This document shows, piece after piece, positions 17,323 to 26,380 of a stretch of DNA of 44,517 bases. Position numbers and translations under genes: made by a program. Position 1 is the stretch's first letter; each line of letters starts with the position of its first letter. Below the pieces are notes generated by a model. The model had not been told where the DNA came from and searched no databases. It saw only the letters and a list, made by a program, of their open reading frames with translations. This DNA comes from Phocaeicola faecicola (lineage in GTDB: Bacteria; Bacteroidota; Bacteroidia; Bacteroidales; Bacteroidaceae): positions 1 to 44,517 of the forward strand of contig NZ_JABSOE010000037.1 of assembly GCF_013618865.1 (NCBI RefSeq), read 5' to 3'.

Positions 17323-19029
17323 TTACTTCTTCGCAACCGGAGAGACAGTCAGAATCTTCCGGTAAGCCTCCGGATTGGTCAAGGTTTCAATCGCCTTCTC
17401 CAAATCAGCATCGTCTTTCAAACGCTCCATAACTGCTCCACGCTGATAGAAGAACCGGGTAGCGATGTCCTGGGCAATCTGCTTCTTGATCTGCGGTGCA
17501 AAATGATCCAGGTCGCGGTCCAGATTATGATTCAGTTTCTGCTCCAATGCCTTAAACTCTTCGGAAGCCCCCTCCATATAACCTTCGAATTCGGCTACTT
17601 CCTTCAATGTCTTCAGCATTTTCTCGCTCTGACGGTCGTACGTAAAGTTGCGTGATTTCACCAGTTCCTTAAACTCCTTGTAATCTTCGTCGGTAATCCG
17701 GATGGAATCAACCGAAGCAAGCACCGGATGCTTGATGCAATAACGGGTCACATAGTCGAAAATCAAATCATCGTTAAGCAGATAGAAAAGGATGTTCGGG
17801 AAACGGTCTTCCTTCACCTCAATATCCGGGCGGATACCTCCACCGTCGCGTACCTCACGACCGGCAGCCGTATGGAATACGTGTGTCAGACTGTCGGGAG
17901 TACGGGCAACTGTTCCATCGGCATTCTTCTTTGCATAGTCGATAGCCTGAATACAACGTCCGCTCGGAATATAATATTTGGAGGTTGTCACCTTCAATGT
18001 ACCATTGTAAGGCAACGGACGGGTGGTCTGTACCAAACCCTTTCCATAGGTACGGGTACCGATAATCACCGCACGGTCGAGGTCCTGCAGCGAACCGCTC
18101 AGAATCTCCGATGCCGAAGCGGAAGAACCGTTTACCAGTACGGCCAGCGGAATTTCCACGTCTACCGGTTCTTTGGAGGTCTTAAAAGAACCTTCTGCCT
18201 GACGCAGCTTGCCCTTGGTCACCACAATCTCCTGACCCTTCGGTACAAACAGGTTCACGATATCAACTGCCTCCTGCAACGAACCTCCTCCGTTGTCACG
18301 TACGTCAAAAATCAGTCCTTTGGCCCCTTGCTGCTTCAGTTCGATAAATGCCTTCTTCACATCCTTGGCACAATTATCCGTAAATCCTGTCAGATACAGG
18401 TAGCCGATGCTGTCGCGAAGCATGCCGTAATACGGTACCGGATTGGTACGGATGCTCTTACGGGTAATCTTGAATTCCATTTCCGTACTGTCATTTTCCT
18501 GCGGACGAAGCACTTTCAGGACAAACGAGGTTCCCGGTTCGCCGCGCAATGCCTCGCTCACCTTGGAAGAAAATTCCTGTGGCGACATCGAGCCCCGGAC
18601 CATTTCCTTTCCTCCAACCGAAAGAATGATATCCCCAGCCTTCACACCCATTTCTGCGGCAGGCATTCCCTCGGTAGGTTCCACAATGGCAATACGGTCT
18701 TTCGCCTTATAATAACGGATCGCAGCCCCAATTCCCCCGTATTTTCCAGTAATCATCTCTTTCAGACTGCTCATCTCCTCTTCCGGATAATACTCCGTAT
18801 AAGGATCGGTCAGCGCCAGCATGCCGTTGACCCCGTTCTGTATCATCTTTTCAGGATTGATGGTATCCACATAGAACATATCGAGTTCCTTGAATATCGC
18901 ATTAAAGATATCCAGATTCTTTGCTTTCTGAAAACTGCGGTCGTCTTCCGTAAAAGAGGAAAATCCCAGTCCCAGCAAGACCACCAATGCACCTACTATC
19001 GATTTTCTGACTTTCATATTTTCAAACAT
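17323..19029 (-). CDS. S41 family carboxyl-terminal processing peptidase
   Basis: This 568-aa periplasmic serine protease belongs to the CtpA/Prc family. It has a hydrophobic N-terminal segment (about residues 11-27) that exports or anchors it, a PDZ domain (about 90-175, with GMPAAEMGVKAGDIILSVGG), and an S41 core. The catalytic Ser lies in VNGSSASASEILSG and the catalytic Lys in GTRTYGKGLVQT. A C-terminal helical extension follows. The start at 19029 is taken; ATG at 19017 (MKVRKSIVG) is equally possible. It is followed closely upstream by the PfkB gene on the same strand (36 bp), so the two may be co-transcribed. Confidence 0.92.
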   Translation of the reverse strand: MFENMKVRKSIVGALVVLLGLGFSSFTEDDRSFQKAKNLDIFNAIFKELDMFYVDTINPEKMIQNGVNGMLALTDPYTEYYPEEEMSSLKEMITGKYGGIGAAIRYYKAKDRIAIVEPTEGMPAAEMGVKAGDIILSVGGKEMVRGSMSPQEFSSKVSEALRGEPGTSFVLKVLRPQENDSTEMEFKITRKSIRTNPVPYYGMLRDSIGYLYLTGFTDNCAKDVKKAFIELKQQGAKGLIFDVRDNGGGSLQEAVDIVNLFVPKGQEIVVTKGKLRQAEGSFKTSKEPVDVEIPLAVLVNGSSASASEILSGSLQDLDRAVIIGTRTYGKGLVQTTRPLPYNGTLKVTTSKYYIPSGRCIQAIDYAKKNADGTVARTPDSLTHVFHTAAGREVRDGGGIRPDIEVKEDRFPNILFYLLNDDLIFDYVTRYCIKHPVLASVDSIRITDEDYKEFKELVKSRNFTYDRQSEKMLKTLKEVAEFEGYMEGASEEFKALEQKLNHNLDRDLDHFAPQIKKQIAQDIATRFFYQRGAVMERLKDDADLEKAIETLTNPEAYRKILTVSPVAKK

Positions 19030-19065
19030 TCATTTTTATTTACTCAAAGAAACACATAATTCCGG

Positions 19066-20055
19066 TTACGGATGCAGAATCGCCTCAATATTTAACTTTA
19101 TTTCGTTCCACTGCTCCTTTGACAGGTCGGTACCGGTTACCTGAATGACGTATCCGGCCAGGACCGAACTGATTCGGGCACATTTCTCCAGAGAATAACC
19201 ACTGGTGAGACCGTACAGGAAACCTGCCGCATAGACATCTCCGGCTCCCGTAGTATCGACCACATGGTCTACCGGCAGAGAAGCAACCGTTACCACCTCT
19301 GTACCTTTCTTTACCATCGAACCCTGCTTGCCGGTCTTGACCACTGCAATGCTGCACTTTTTACCGATTTCAGTAAGGGCTTCCGCCGGTTCCTTACCGG
19401 TGTAAGCACGCGCCTCACTCTCATTGGCAAATACGATATCCACGTACTGGTCAATCAGCATATCAAAGAACCCCCGCTCAGATTCCACTACATTGTAACT
19501 GGCCATATCCATACAGATCTGCAGACCGGCCTCTTTTGCCAGTTGCATGGCACGCAGCATCAATGCATGGTTCTGCAGCAGATATCCTTCTATATAAAAG
19601 TATGAATACCCTTCGAACATTGAGATTGACAAATCATCGGCACTCAAGGTTCCGGATGCACCAAGATAAGTGCCGAACGTACGCTCTCCGTCGGGAGAAA
19701 TAAAGGTAGAAGCAATACCCGACGCATGTTCCGATGTCGTCAGCAGACAAGTATTAACTCCCTGATTCTGTAAAGTCTGACGGAAGAAATCTCCAAATTC
19801 ATCCTCACCCACTTTTCCGATAAATCCCGGAGACATACCCAGGTTACCCAATGCACAAATGGTATTGGCCACCGATCCGCCACTGGAACGGTGATACACG
19901 TGTGCAGACTGTATATGCTGTATCCGAGTCAGCATTTCCTCATCGATCAATTGCATGCTTCCCTTGGGCAATTTCAGTTCCGCCAGAAGAGAATCATCCT
20001 CCATTTTCAACAAAACATCGACCAAAGAATTGCCAATTCCTAAAATTTTATCCAT
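19066..20055 (-). CDS. PfkB-family carbohydrate/adenosine kinase-like protein
   Basis: A 329-aa ribokinase-fold kinase resembling bacterial adenosine-kinase-like PfkB proteins. Motifs are the N-terminal GIGNSLVDVLLKM, the substrate-binding SSGGSVANTICALGNLG, and the C-terminal DTTGAGDVYAAGFLYGL with the catalytic Asp. The start MDKILGIGN (20055) is preferred to the upstream in-frame ATG (20094), because the promoter-like TATCTTTG lies between them at 20074-20081. The exact substrate (adenosine or a sugar) cannot be read from the sequence. Confidence 0.85.
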   Translation of the reverse strand: MDKILGIGNSLVDVLLKMEDDSLLAELKLPKGSMQLIDEEMLTRIQHIQSAHVYHRSSGGSVANTICALGNLGMSPGFIGKVGEDEFGDFFRQTLQNQGVNTCLLTTSEHASGIASTFISPDGERTFGTYLGASGTLSADDLSISMFEGYSYFYIEGYLLQNHALMLRAMQLAKEAGLQICMDMASYNVVESERGFFDMLIDQYVDIVFANESEARAYTGKEPAEALTEIGKKCSIAVVKTGKQGSMVKKGTEVVTVASLPVDHVVDTTGAGDVYAAGFLYGLTSGYSLEKCARISSVLAGYVIQVTGTDLSKEQWNEIKLNIEAILHP

Positions 20056-20073
20056 TTCGCTATATTTTTTTTG

Positions 20074-20081
20074 CAAAGATA
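20074..20081 (-). promoter_or_regulatory. Putative -7 element of the PfkB-S41 gene pair
   Basis: TATCTTTG on the minus strand fits TAnnTTTG, 19 nt before the PfkB start at 20055. No clear -33 box is seen. The divergent tRNA-Asn promoter overlaps this region. Confidence 0.45.
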
Positions 20082-20112
20082 TTGCATATTTCAAAATATC
20101 CTACTACCTTTG
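20081..20112 (+). promoter_or_regulatory. Promoter of the tRNA-Asn cluster
   Basis: ATTG at 20081-20084, a 20-nt gap, and TACCTTTG at 20105-20112 give the Bacteroides -33/-7 arrangement, 22 nt ahead of the first tRNA. Confidence 0.65.
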
Positions 20113-20134
20113 CATCGCAATTGAGAAAAAACCT

Positions 20135-20208
20135 TCTTCAGTAGCTCAGTCGGTTAGAGCATCTGACTGTTAATCAGAGGGTCGTTGGTTCAAGTCCAAC
20201 CTGAAGAG
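20135..20208 (+). tRNA. tRNA-Asn (GTT), copy 1
   Basis: This 74-nt cloverleaf has acceptor stem TCTTCAG pairing with CTGAAGA, a GCTC/GAGC D stem, anticodon loop CTGTTAA (anticodon GTT at 20169-20171), a T arm GTTGG-TTCAAGT-CCAAC and discriminator G. CCA is not encoded. It is the first of three identical copies. Confidence 0.97.
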
Positions 20209-20233
20209 CTTTTTTAATCGAGATTGCAAGTAT

Positions 20234-20307
20234 TCTTCAGTAGCTCAGTCGGTTAGAGCATCTGACTGTTAATCAGAGGGTCGTTGGTTCAAGTCCAACC
20301 TGAAGAG
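20234..20307 (+). tRNA. tRNA-Asn (GTT), copy 2
   Basis: Identical over all 74 nt to the first copy, separated from it by a 25-nt AT-rich spacer. Probably part of the same transcript. Confidence 0.97.
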
Positions 20308-20330
20308 CACTTCAAATAAAAAACAATCAT

Positions 20331-20404
20331 TCTTCAGTAGCTCAGTCGGTTAGAGCATCTGACTGTTAATCAGAGGGTCGTTGGTTCAAGTCCAACCTGA
20401 AGAG
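20331..20404 (+). tRNA. tRNA-Asn (GTT), copy 3
   Basis: Identical over all 74 nt to the other two copies, 23 nt after the second. The terminator follows at once. Confidence 0.97.
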
Positions 20405-20408
20405 CAGA

Positions 20409-20437
20409 AAAGTTCGTGTAAAAGCGAACTTTTTTTT
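20409..20437 (+). terminator. Terminator of the tRNA-Asn operon
   Basis: The stem AAGTTCG (20410-20416) pairs with CGAACTT (20425-20431) and is followed by a run of T. Confidence 0.85.
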
Positions 20438-20633
20438 GTATCCGGTACACACCTCTTATCCGTTCAACCCATGCAACACTCCGTTTCTTTATCCTTCAGA
20501 CACTCCGAAATAATTTTTTCTTGTGCAGAAATGTCCGCAAGATCCGAAGAACCAGTTTGCAATGCAACGCTTCACCATCCGGCCGCACACTGCAGCCACA
20601 TCATTTTCATCAACCTGTCATAAACTCAGCCCT

Positions 20634-21050
20634 ATGAAGTACGGAGTCTCACGGAATACCCTGTTCATTATCGCCGGCCTCGTCTGGATTATCGCCGGAT
20701 GCAATATCCTTCATGTCGGAATCTCCTGCTGGCTGAAAGACGAGCAGTCGCTGCTTTCCAAGCTCACAGAAGCCACACTGGTCTTTCTGTTTTTTGCCGT
20801 TTTCATCTTCCGGAAACTGTACCTGAAACACTCCCGGCGCATTGCACAAAAAAGTGACAAGAACTGTCCGTTTGCCTTTTTCGACCTCAAGGGATGGGGC
20901 ATCATGGCATTCATGATTACCCTGGGAATGACCATCAGAGGGCTTCATCTGCTTCCCGACTCCTTCATCACGGTATTCTATACCGGACTTTCCCTGGCCC
21001 TGATCATCACCGGCATACGATTTATCGCATACCGGAAAAGACATCTGTAA
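20634..21050 (+). CDS. Small four-helix membrane protein of unknown function
   Basis: A 138-aa protein with four hydrophobic stretches: about 9-30 (TLFIIAGLVWIIAGCNILHV), 44-62, 89-108 and 113-133. Positively charged loops (RKLYLKHSRR; RKRHL at the C terminus) suggest an inner-membrane protein with cytoplasmic termini. The start MKYGVSRNTLF is chosen because the in-frame extension to 20523 lacks membrane-protein character. I do not recognise the family. It stands alone between the tRNA-Asn terminator and sppA, which has its own promoter. Confidence 0.7.
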   Translation: MKYGVSRNTLFIIAGLVWIIAGCNILHVGISCWLKDEQSLLSKLTEATLVFLFFAVFIFRKLYLKHSRRIAQKSDKNCPFAFFDLKGWGIMAFMITLGMTIRGLHLLPDSFITVFYTGLSLALIITGIRFIAYRKRHL

Positions 21051-21147
21051 ATGCTCTCCAAGCCACCGTGAGCCATCTGGCCGGAAATAAAATCCCCTTA
21101 TCCCTCCACGACCACACAAAAGCCCTTGCAAACAACTAGATATAATC

Positions 21148-21178
21148 TTTGTATTTTTCATAAAAAGAAATATCTTTG
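21148..21178 (+). promoter_or_regulatory. Promoter of the sppA-lpxK operon
   Basis: TTTG (21148-21151), exactly 19 nt, then TATCTTTG (21171-21178) is a full match to the Bacteroides -33/-7 consensus. The leader is about 25 nt. Confidence 0.8.
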
Positions 21179-21210
21179 TTAGATATTTAATATACTAAAA
21201 CTTCAACACA

Positions 21211-22980
21211 ATGAAAGACTTTTTAAAATACATGCTGGCCACCATACTCGGACTGATTGCCACAACCACCCTGTTCGTTATCCTGGGAATCATCAGTCTG
21301 GCCGGCATGGTAGCATCCTCAAGTTCCGCACCTGAAATTCAAAAAGAATCGGTTTTCGTACTCGAGCTGAAAGGTAATATCATAGAAAGATACCAGGCCA
21401 GTCCACTGGACCAGTTCCTGGGAGAAGAACTTCCCACATACGGACTGGACGACCTGCTGGCTGCCATCAAGAAAGCCCAGGACAATGAAAAGATTTTGGG
21501 AATCTACCTCCATCCGCAGGTATTTGCCTGCTCACCGGCCTCCTTGCAGAGTATCCGCAGAGCATTGGTGGATTTTAAACAAAGCGGCAAATTCCTTGTG
21601 GCCTATGGAGATTCCTATACCCAGGAAGGTTACTACCTGGCCAGTGCTGCCGACAAGATCATCGTCAATCCTTCGGGAAGCATCTCATGGCACGGACTGA
21701 GCGTACAGACCATGTTCTTCAAGGACCTGCTGGACAAACTGGGAGTAGAAATGCAGATTTTCCGTGTAGGTACGTATAAATCGGCCGTAGAACCTTTCAT
21801 CTCCACTCAGATGAGTGAGGCCAACCGGATGCAGAATCAGGCATTTGCCAATTCTATCTGGGGACAGATACTGAACGAAGTGGCAACTTCGCGCAACCTT
21901 CCGGCCGATTCACTGAACCGTCTGGCCGACCGGAACATGGATTTCCAGTTGGCAGAGACCTATGTACAGAACGGCATGGCAGATACGCTGATGTATCAGG
22001 ATCAGGTATTGAGCTATCTGAAGGAAATCACCGAGACCGACGAAGACAGCAAGTTGCGTACCGTCAGCCTCGACGACATGATCAATACACAGACCCTGAC
22101 ACCGAAAGACAAGAGCGGCAACATCATCGCAGTGTATTATGCATACGGTGACATCGACGGAAGCACCTCGGCATACGACGGCATTCACTCGGAAAAAGTA
22201 TGCAACGACCTCCGCAAACTGAGAGAAGACGAAAGTGTGAAGGCAGTAGTACTGCGTGTCAACTCCCCGGGAGGAAGCGCTTACGGTTCGGAACAGATAT
22301 GGAGAGAAGTCACCCTGCTGAAAGAACAGAAACCGGTAATCGTTTCTATGGGCGACTATGCGGCTTCAGGAGGATATTACATTTCGTGTGCCGCCGACTG
22401 GATTGTAGCCGAACCGACTACCCTGACCGGTTCTATCGGTATCTTCGGTATGATTCCGAATGCCCAGAAGCTCGTTACCGAGAAAATCGGTATCCGGATG
22501 GATGGCGTAAAGACCAACCAGCTGGCCGACATGGGCAACCTGACACGTCCTTTCACTCCGGAAGAAGCCAACCTGATACAGCAGATGGTAAACAACGGTT
22601 ATGAACTCTTTACCCGCCGCTGTGCAGAAGGCAGAAACATTCCGCTGGATGAACTGAAGCGCATCGCAGAAGGAAGAGTATGGACCGGAGAAATGGCAAA
22701 AGACGTCCGCCTGGTAGACGAACTGGGAGGACTGGATGCCGCAATTGCCGTAGCCAAGGAACGGGCAGAGGTAGAAAATTACACACTGGTAAGCTATCCT
22801 CAAAAAGAAGACTTCCTGTCTCTCTTGCTCCAGACCAACACAGAACGCTATATCAGCCAGAAACTGCAGGGACAGTTAGGTCAGTTCGGAACCTGGTACC
22901 ACAGCCTGTCATTGCTGAAGAATCTCGGAGAACGCGATTACCTGCAGGCCAGAATACCGTTTGTACTCAATATCCATTAA
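21211..22980 (+). CDS. sppA: Signal peptide peptidase SppA, 67K type
   Basis: This 589-aa membrane-bound serine protease degrades cleaved signal peptides. One N-terminal membrane helix (about 8-32) is followed by two tandem S49 domains, as in E. coli SppA. The catalytic Lys is Lys190 in the first domain (RVGTYKSAVEPF) and the nucleophile is Ser386 in the second (GDYAASGGYYISCAAD). The preceding LRVNSPGGSAYGSEQIW is the usual S49 oxyanion region. It is the first gene of a run with lpxK (15-bp gap, good Shine-Dalgarno AGGAGG), the phosphorylase and thiL. Confidence 0.95.
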   Translation: MKDFLKYMLATILGLIATTTLFVILGIISLAGMVASSSSAPEIQKESVFVLELKGNIIERYQASPLDQFLGEELPTYGLDDLLAAIKKAQDNEKILGIYLHPQVFACSPASLQSIRRALVDFKQSGKFLVAYGDSYTQEGYYLASAADKIIVNPSGSISWHGLSVQTMFFKDLLDKLGVEMQIFRVGTYKSAVEPFISTQMSEANRMQNQAFANSIWGQILNEVATSRNLPADSLNRLADRNMDFQLAETYVQNGMADTLMYQDQVLSYLKEITETDEDSKLRTVSLDDMINTQTLTPKDKSGNIIAVYYAYGDIDGSTSAYDGIHSEKVCNDLRKLREDESVKAVVLRVNSPGGSAYGSEQIWREVTLLKEQKPVIVSMGDYAASGGYYISCAADWIVAEPTTLTGSIGIFGMIPNAQKLVTEKIGIRMDGVKTNQLADMGNLTRPFTPEEANLIQQMVNNGYELFTRRCAEGRNIPLDELKRIAEGRVWTGEMAKDVRLVDELGGLDAAIAVAKERAEVENYTLVSYPQKEDFLSLLLQTNTERYISQKLQGQLGQFGTWYHSLSLLKNLGERDYLQARIPFVLNIH

Positions 22981-22995
22981 TCAGGAGGAACCGGC

Positions 22996-24102
22996 ATGCA
23001 TCCTTTGCAAAAGCCTCACATATATGCTATTCTGCTCCCGTTCGCTTGCCTGTACCGGGCGGGAGTCACCTTGCGCAACTGGTGCTTTAAGCGCGGAATA
23101 CTTACTTCCCGTTCTTTTGCACTGCCCGTTATCTGCGTAGGAAACATCAGTGTGGGAGGAACCGGAAAGACCCCTCATACCGAATACCTGATCCGGCTGC
23201 TGTCGGATACCTTTCAGGTAGCCGTACTGAGCCGGGGATACAAACGGAAGTCGAAAGGCTTCGTACTGGCACAACAGGGAACCAGCATGGAAGAGCTGGG
23301 AGACGAGCCGTTCCAGATGTGGGGAAAATACCCGCAGATAAAAATGGCCGTCGACAGAGACCGCTGCCACGGTATTGAGCAGCTGTCTCAACTCACCCAT
23401 CCGCAGGTAGACGTCATCGTACTGGACGATGCGTTCCAGCACCGGTACGTGAAACCCGGTCTGACCCTGCTGCTGATTGACTACAACCGGCCGATTTTCC
23501 GTGATGCCCTGCTGCCCGCCGGCAGACTCAGGGAGCCTCAGGAAGGGAAAGAACGGGCCGACATCATCATTGTCAGCAAGTGTCCGGAACACATGGGAAC
23601 GGAAGAGCAGAAAGAATGGTACGACGCCATCGCCCCTCTCCCCCATCAGCAAGTCTATTTCACGACGTTCAAATACCGGCACCTGTGCAATGTCTTCCAA
23701 CCGGAAAAGACCCGTGCCCTGGAAAGCCTCTCTTCGGAAGCACACATTCTGCTTCTGACAGGAATAGCCTCTCCGGCCCCTCTGATCAGCAAGTTGTCGG
23801 AGTACACCCGCCACATTACACCGCTGTCGTTTCCCGACCACCATATGTTTACGGAAGAAGACATACAGCGGCTGACAAAGGTATTCCAGCGCTTACCCGA
23901 AGGAAAACGGATCATTATTACGACCGACAAGGACGCGGTCCGCATCAGAAATTGCCGGAGTCTCTCCCCCGCACTGAGAGAGGCCCTTTATACACTTCCC
24001 ATAGAAGTAGGCTTTCTAAACGAAAAAGAATCATTGTTTAACCAAAACATAATGGAGTATGTTAGAAAAAATTCAAGAAACAGCTGCCTTTCTGAAGGCT
24101 AA
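22996..24102 (+). CDS. lpxK: Tetraacyldisaccharide 4'-kinase
   Basis: LpxK phosphorylates the 4' position of the lipid A disaccharide precursor at the inner membrane. The 368-aa length is normal. The P-loop is ICVGNISVGGTGKTPHTEYL (about residues 48-67), followed by the lipid A kinase segments VLSRGYKRKSKGF and DVIVLDDAFQHRYVKPGLTLLLIDY, where the DDAFQHR motif is diagnostic. An AGGAGG ribosome-binding site precedes the start. Its last 44 nt overlap the next gene in another frame. Confidence 0.96.
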   Translation: MHPLQKPHIYAILLPFACLYRAGVTLRNWCFKRGILTSRSFALPVICVGNISVGGTGKTPHTEYLIRLLSDTFQVAVLSRGYKRKSKGFVLAQQGTSMEELGDEPFQMWGKYPQIKMAVDRDRCHGIEQLSQLTHPQVDVIVLDDAFQHRYVKPGLTLLLIDYNRPIFRDALLPAGRLREPQEGKERADIIIVSKCPEHMGTEEQKEWYDAIAPLPHQQVYFTTFKYRHLCNVFQPEKTRALESLSSEAHILLLTGIASPAPLISKLSEYTRHITPLSFPDHHMFTEEDIQRLTKVFQRLPEGKRIIITTDKDAVRIRNCRSLSPALREALYTLPIEVGFLNEKESLFNQNIMEYVRKNSRNSCLSEG

Positions 24103-24868
24103 AATGCACACTCAGCCCGAAACCGCCATCATCTTAGGTACAGGGTTAGGAAGTTTGGTACATGAAATCACTGACAAATATGAAATCAGTTACTCGGAAA
24201 TCCCCAATTTCCCCGTATCAACCGTAGAAGGTCATAGTGGAAAACTCATTTTCGGAAAATTAGGAAACAAAGATATCATGGCAATGCAGGGACGCTTTCA
24301 TTTTTATGAAGGCTACTCCATGAAAGAAGTGACTTTCCCGGTACGCGTCATGCGTGAACTGGGCATCAAGACCCTTTTTGTGTCCAATGCGGCAGGAGGT
24401 ACCAATGCAGCCTTTGAAATCGGCGACCTGATGATCATCACCGACCATATCAACTTCTTCCCGGAACATCCGCTGCGCGGCAAAAACATCGACTACGGAC
24501 CTCGTTTCCCGGATATGAGTGAGGCATATTCCAAGGAACTGATTCAGAAAGCCCTGGAAATAGCCAAGGAAAAAGGCATCAAGGTGCAGCAGGGAGTATA
24601 CCTGGGTACACAGGGACCGACTTTCGAAACTCCGTCGGAATACAAGATGTTCCACATTCTGGGAGCCGATGCGGTAGGTATGTCTACAGTGCCCGAAGTG
24701 ATCGTGGCCAACCACTGCGGCATCAAAGTGTTCGGCGTATCGGTAATTACCGACCTGGGCGTTGAAGGTAAAATTGTAGAAGTCTCACACGAGGAAGTAC
24801 AGAAAGCTGCCGATGAAGCACAGCCTCGTATGACAACCATCATGAAAGAACTGATTAACAGAGCATAA
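24059..24868 (+). CDS. punA: Purine nucleoside phosphorylase (trimeric PNP-I type)
   Basis: This 269-aa enzyme cleaves inosine and guanosine with phosphate for purine salvage. Motifs are the phosphate-binding AIILGTGLGSLV, GHSGKLIFGKL, MQGRFHFYEGYS, LFVSNAAGGTN, TDHINFFPEHPLRG and the C-terminal GVSVITDLGVEG. The start at 24059 overlaps lpxK by 44 nt but keeps the expected N-terminal helix. An ATG at 24104, right after the lpxK stop, would remove 15 residues and is the alternative. Confidence 0.93.
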   Translation: MLEKIQETAAFLKAKMHTQPETAIILGTGLGSLVHEITDKYEISYSEIPNFPVSTVEGHSGKLIFGKLGNKDIMAMQGRFHFYEGYSMKEVTFPVRVMRELGIKTLFVSNAAGGTNAAFEIGDLMIITDHINFFPEHPLRGKNIDYGPRFPDMSEAYSKELIQKALEIAKEKGIKVQQGVYLGTQGPTFETPSEYKMFHILGADAVGMSTVPEVIVANHCGIKVFGVSVITDLGVEGKIVEVSHEEVQKAADEAQPRMTTIMKELINRA

Positions 24869-24877
24869 AAAGAAATC

Positions 24878-25915
24878 ATGCACGAAGGTAACAGAACAGA
24901 AATAGCCACTCTTGGAGAATTTGGCCTGATCAAGCATCTGACCGAAGACATCAAGTTACAAAACAAAGAGAGCGTATACGGCATCGGTGACGACGCAGCC
25001 GTACTGGATTTCTCAGACAAGCAGGTACTGGTCACTACCGACCTGCTGATGGAAGGAGTCCATTTTGATTTGGTATACACCCCGCTGAAGCATTTGGGAT
25101 ACAAGGCAGCGATGGTAAACTTCTCCGATATCTATGCCATGAACGGTTGTCCCAAGCAGATAACCATCTCACTGGCATTGTCCAAACGGTTCTGCATCGA
25201 GGACATGGAGGAGTTTTACGACGGAGTAAAACTGGCCTGCCAGCTGCATCATGTGGACATCGTAGGCGGAGATACCACTTCATCCGTTACAGGACTCGCC
25301 ATCTCCATCACCTGTATCGGAGAAGCAGCGAAAGACAAGGTAGTTTATCGCAACGGTGCCAAAGAAACGGATTTGATCTGTGTATCGGGCGACCTGGGAG
25401 CTGCCTACATGGGTCTGCAGCTGATGGAACGCGAAAAAGCGGTTTTCCAGGGAGAGAAAGAGGTACAACCGGATTTCGCCGGCAAAGAGTACCTGCTGGA
25501 ACGCTTCCTGAAACCGGAAGCCAGAAAGGACATCATCGAAAATCTGGCTGCTGCCGGAATCAAACCGACGTCAATGATGGATATATCCGACGGACTGTCT
25601 TCAGAACTGATGCATATCTGTTCACAGAGCAATGCCGGATGCCGGGTATACGAGGAACGTATCCCTATTGACTATCAGACTGCAGTCATGGCAGAGGAAT
25701 TCAACATGAACTTAAGTACCTGTGCCTTAAACGGCGGAGAAGATTACGAACTGTTGTTTACCGTTCCTCTCACCGACCATGAGAAGGTTTCGCAAATCAA
25801 GGACGTAAGAATCATCGGCCATATCACCAAACCGGAGTTGGGCTGTGCACTCATTACCCGTGACGGAAATGAACTGACCTTGAAAGCGCAGGGCTGGAAT
25901 CCTTTGAAAGAATAA
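24878..25915 (+). CDS. thiL: Thiamine-monophosphate kinase
   Basis: ThiL phosphorylates thiamine monophosphate to the active cofactor thiamine pyrophosphate. The 345-aa protein shows the PurM-like ATP-binding fold: GIGDDAAVLDFSDKQVLVTTDLLMEGVHF near residue 35-65, NFSDIYAMNGCPKQ, the GGDTTSS loop, and C-terminal NGGEDYELLFTVP. It lies 9 bp downstream of the phosphorylase and closes the operon. It is followed by a strong terminator. Confidence 0.95.
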   Translation: MHEGNRTEIATLGEFGLIKHLTEDIKLQNKESVYGIGDDAAVLDFSDKQVLVTTDLLMEGVHFDLVYTPLKHLGYKAAMVNFSDIYAMNGCPKQITISLALSKRFCIEDMEEFYDGVKLACQLHHVDIVGGDTTSSVTGLAISITCIGEAAKDKVVYRNGAKETDLICVSGDLGAAYMGLQLMEREKAVFQGEKEVQPDFAGKEYLLERFLKPEARKDIIENLAAAGIKPTSMMDISDGLSSELMHICSQSNAGCRVYEERIPIDYQTAVMAEEFNMNLSTCALNGGEDYELLFTVPLTDHEKVSQIKDVRIIGHITKPELGCALITRDGNELTLKAQGWNPLKE

Positions 25916-25932
25916 AAAAATCCGATAATCAG

Positions 25933-25974
25933 ATGCCTTCCAATGCCTAGAATCGCACTTGGAAGGCATTTTTC
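25933..25974 (+). terminator. Terminator after thiL
   Basis: The 11-bp stem ATGCCTTCCAA (25933-25943) pairs with TTGGAAGGCAT (25959-25969) and is followed by a T run. Confidence 0.88.
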
Positions 25975-26005
25975 AACTTTTATTGAATCTTTTTTATCCA
26001 AATAT

Positions 26006-26036
26006 TTTGCAGATTCAAAAAAAACACATACCTTTG
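26006..26036 (+). promoter_or_regulatory. Promoter of tRNA-Phe
   Basis: TTTG (26006-26009), exactly 19 nt, and TACCTTTG (26029-26036) form a full Bacteroides -33/-7 promoter 37 nt before the tRNA. Confidence 0.78.
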
Positions 26037-26073
26037 CAACCGCAAATGAGAAACAAAGCAACACTTTGCAAAC

Positions 26074-26146
26074 GGTGCCATAGCTCAGTTGGTAGAGCAA
26101 AGGACTGAAAATCCTTGTGTCCCCGGTTCGATTCCTGGTGGCACCA
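26074..26146 (+). tRNA. tRNA-Phe (GAA)
   Basis: A 73-nt cloverleaf with acceptor GGTGCCA/TGGCACC, anticodon loop CTGAAAA (GAA at 26107-26109), T arm CCCGG-TTCGATT-CCTGG and discriminator A. CCA is not encoded. It marks the chromosomal side of the junction with the integrated element; its 3' end is the likeliest integration site, though attR is outside the window and cannot be compared. Confidence 0.97.
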
Positions 26147-26170
26147 CTTTTAGAAAACGAAAAATTATGA

Positions 26171-26206
26171 AACCCGCTGAAATACAGTCATTTCAGTGGG
26201 TTTTTT
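26171..26206 (+). terminator. Terminator after tRNA-Phe
   Basis: The stem AACCCGCTGAAAT (26171-26183) pairs with ATTTCAGTGGGTT (26190-26202), with one G-U pair, and runs into TTTTTC. Confidence 0.82.
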
Positions 26207-26258
26207 CTTTATCCACAACCCGCAGAAATATGCAATTTGGTGCAATTAAAAATTGCCG

Positions 26259-26300
26259 ATTCGGTGGTTTTTTTTGAGTCCCATGGAAAAACCACCGAAT
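26259..26300. repeat. Inverted repeat 1 near the element end
   Basis: A perfect 14-bp inverted repeat, ATTCGGTGGTTTTT (26259-26272) with its complement at 26287-26300. The same 12-nt arm (TCGGTGGTTTTT) recurs in inverted repeat 2. Possible integrase or excisionase binding sites, or part of the attachment region. Confidence 0.7.
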
Positions 26301-26380
26301 TGTATCATATTTCACTAATTCTCAATAATTTGCGTGATTCATTTTTAGGGGTTAAAATATACATTTGTAAACCCTCCTGA

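Noticed and set aside
17728..19059. 443-aa open frame antisense to the S41 peptidase gene
   Set aside because: It mirrors the codon structure of the protease on the other strand, is rich in His/Arg/Cys and shows no domain. A shadow frame.
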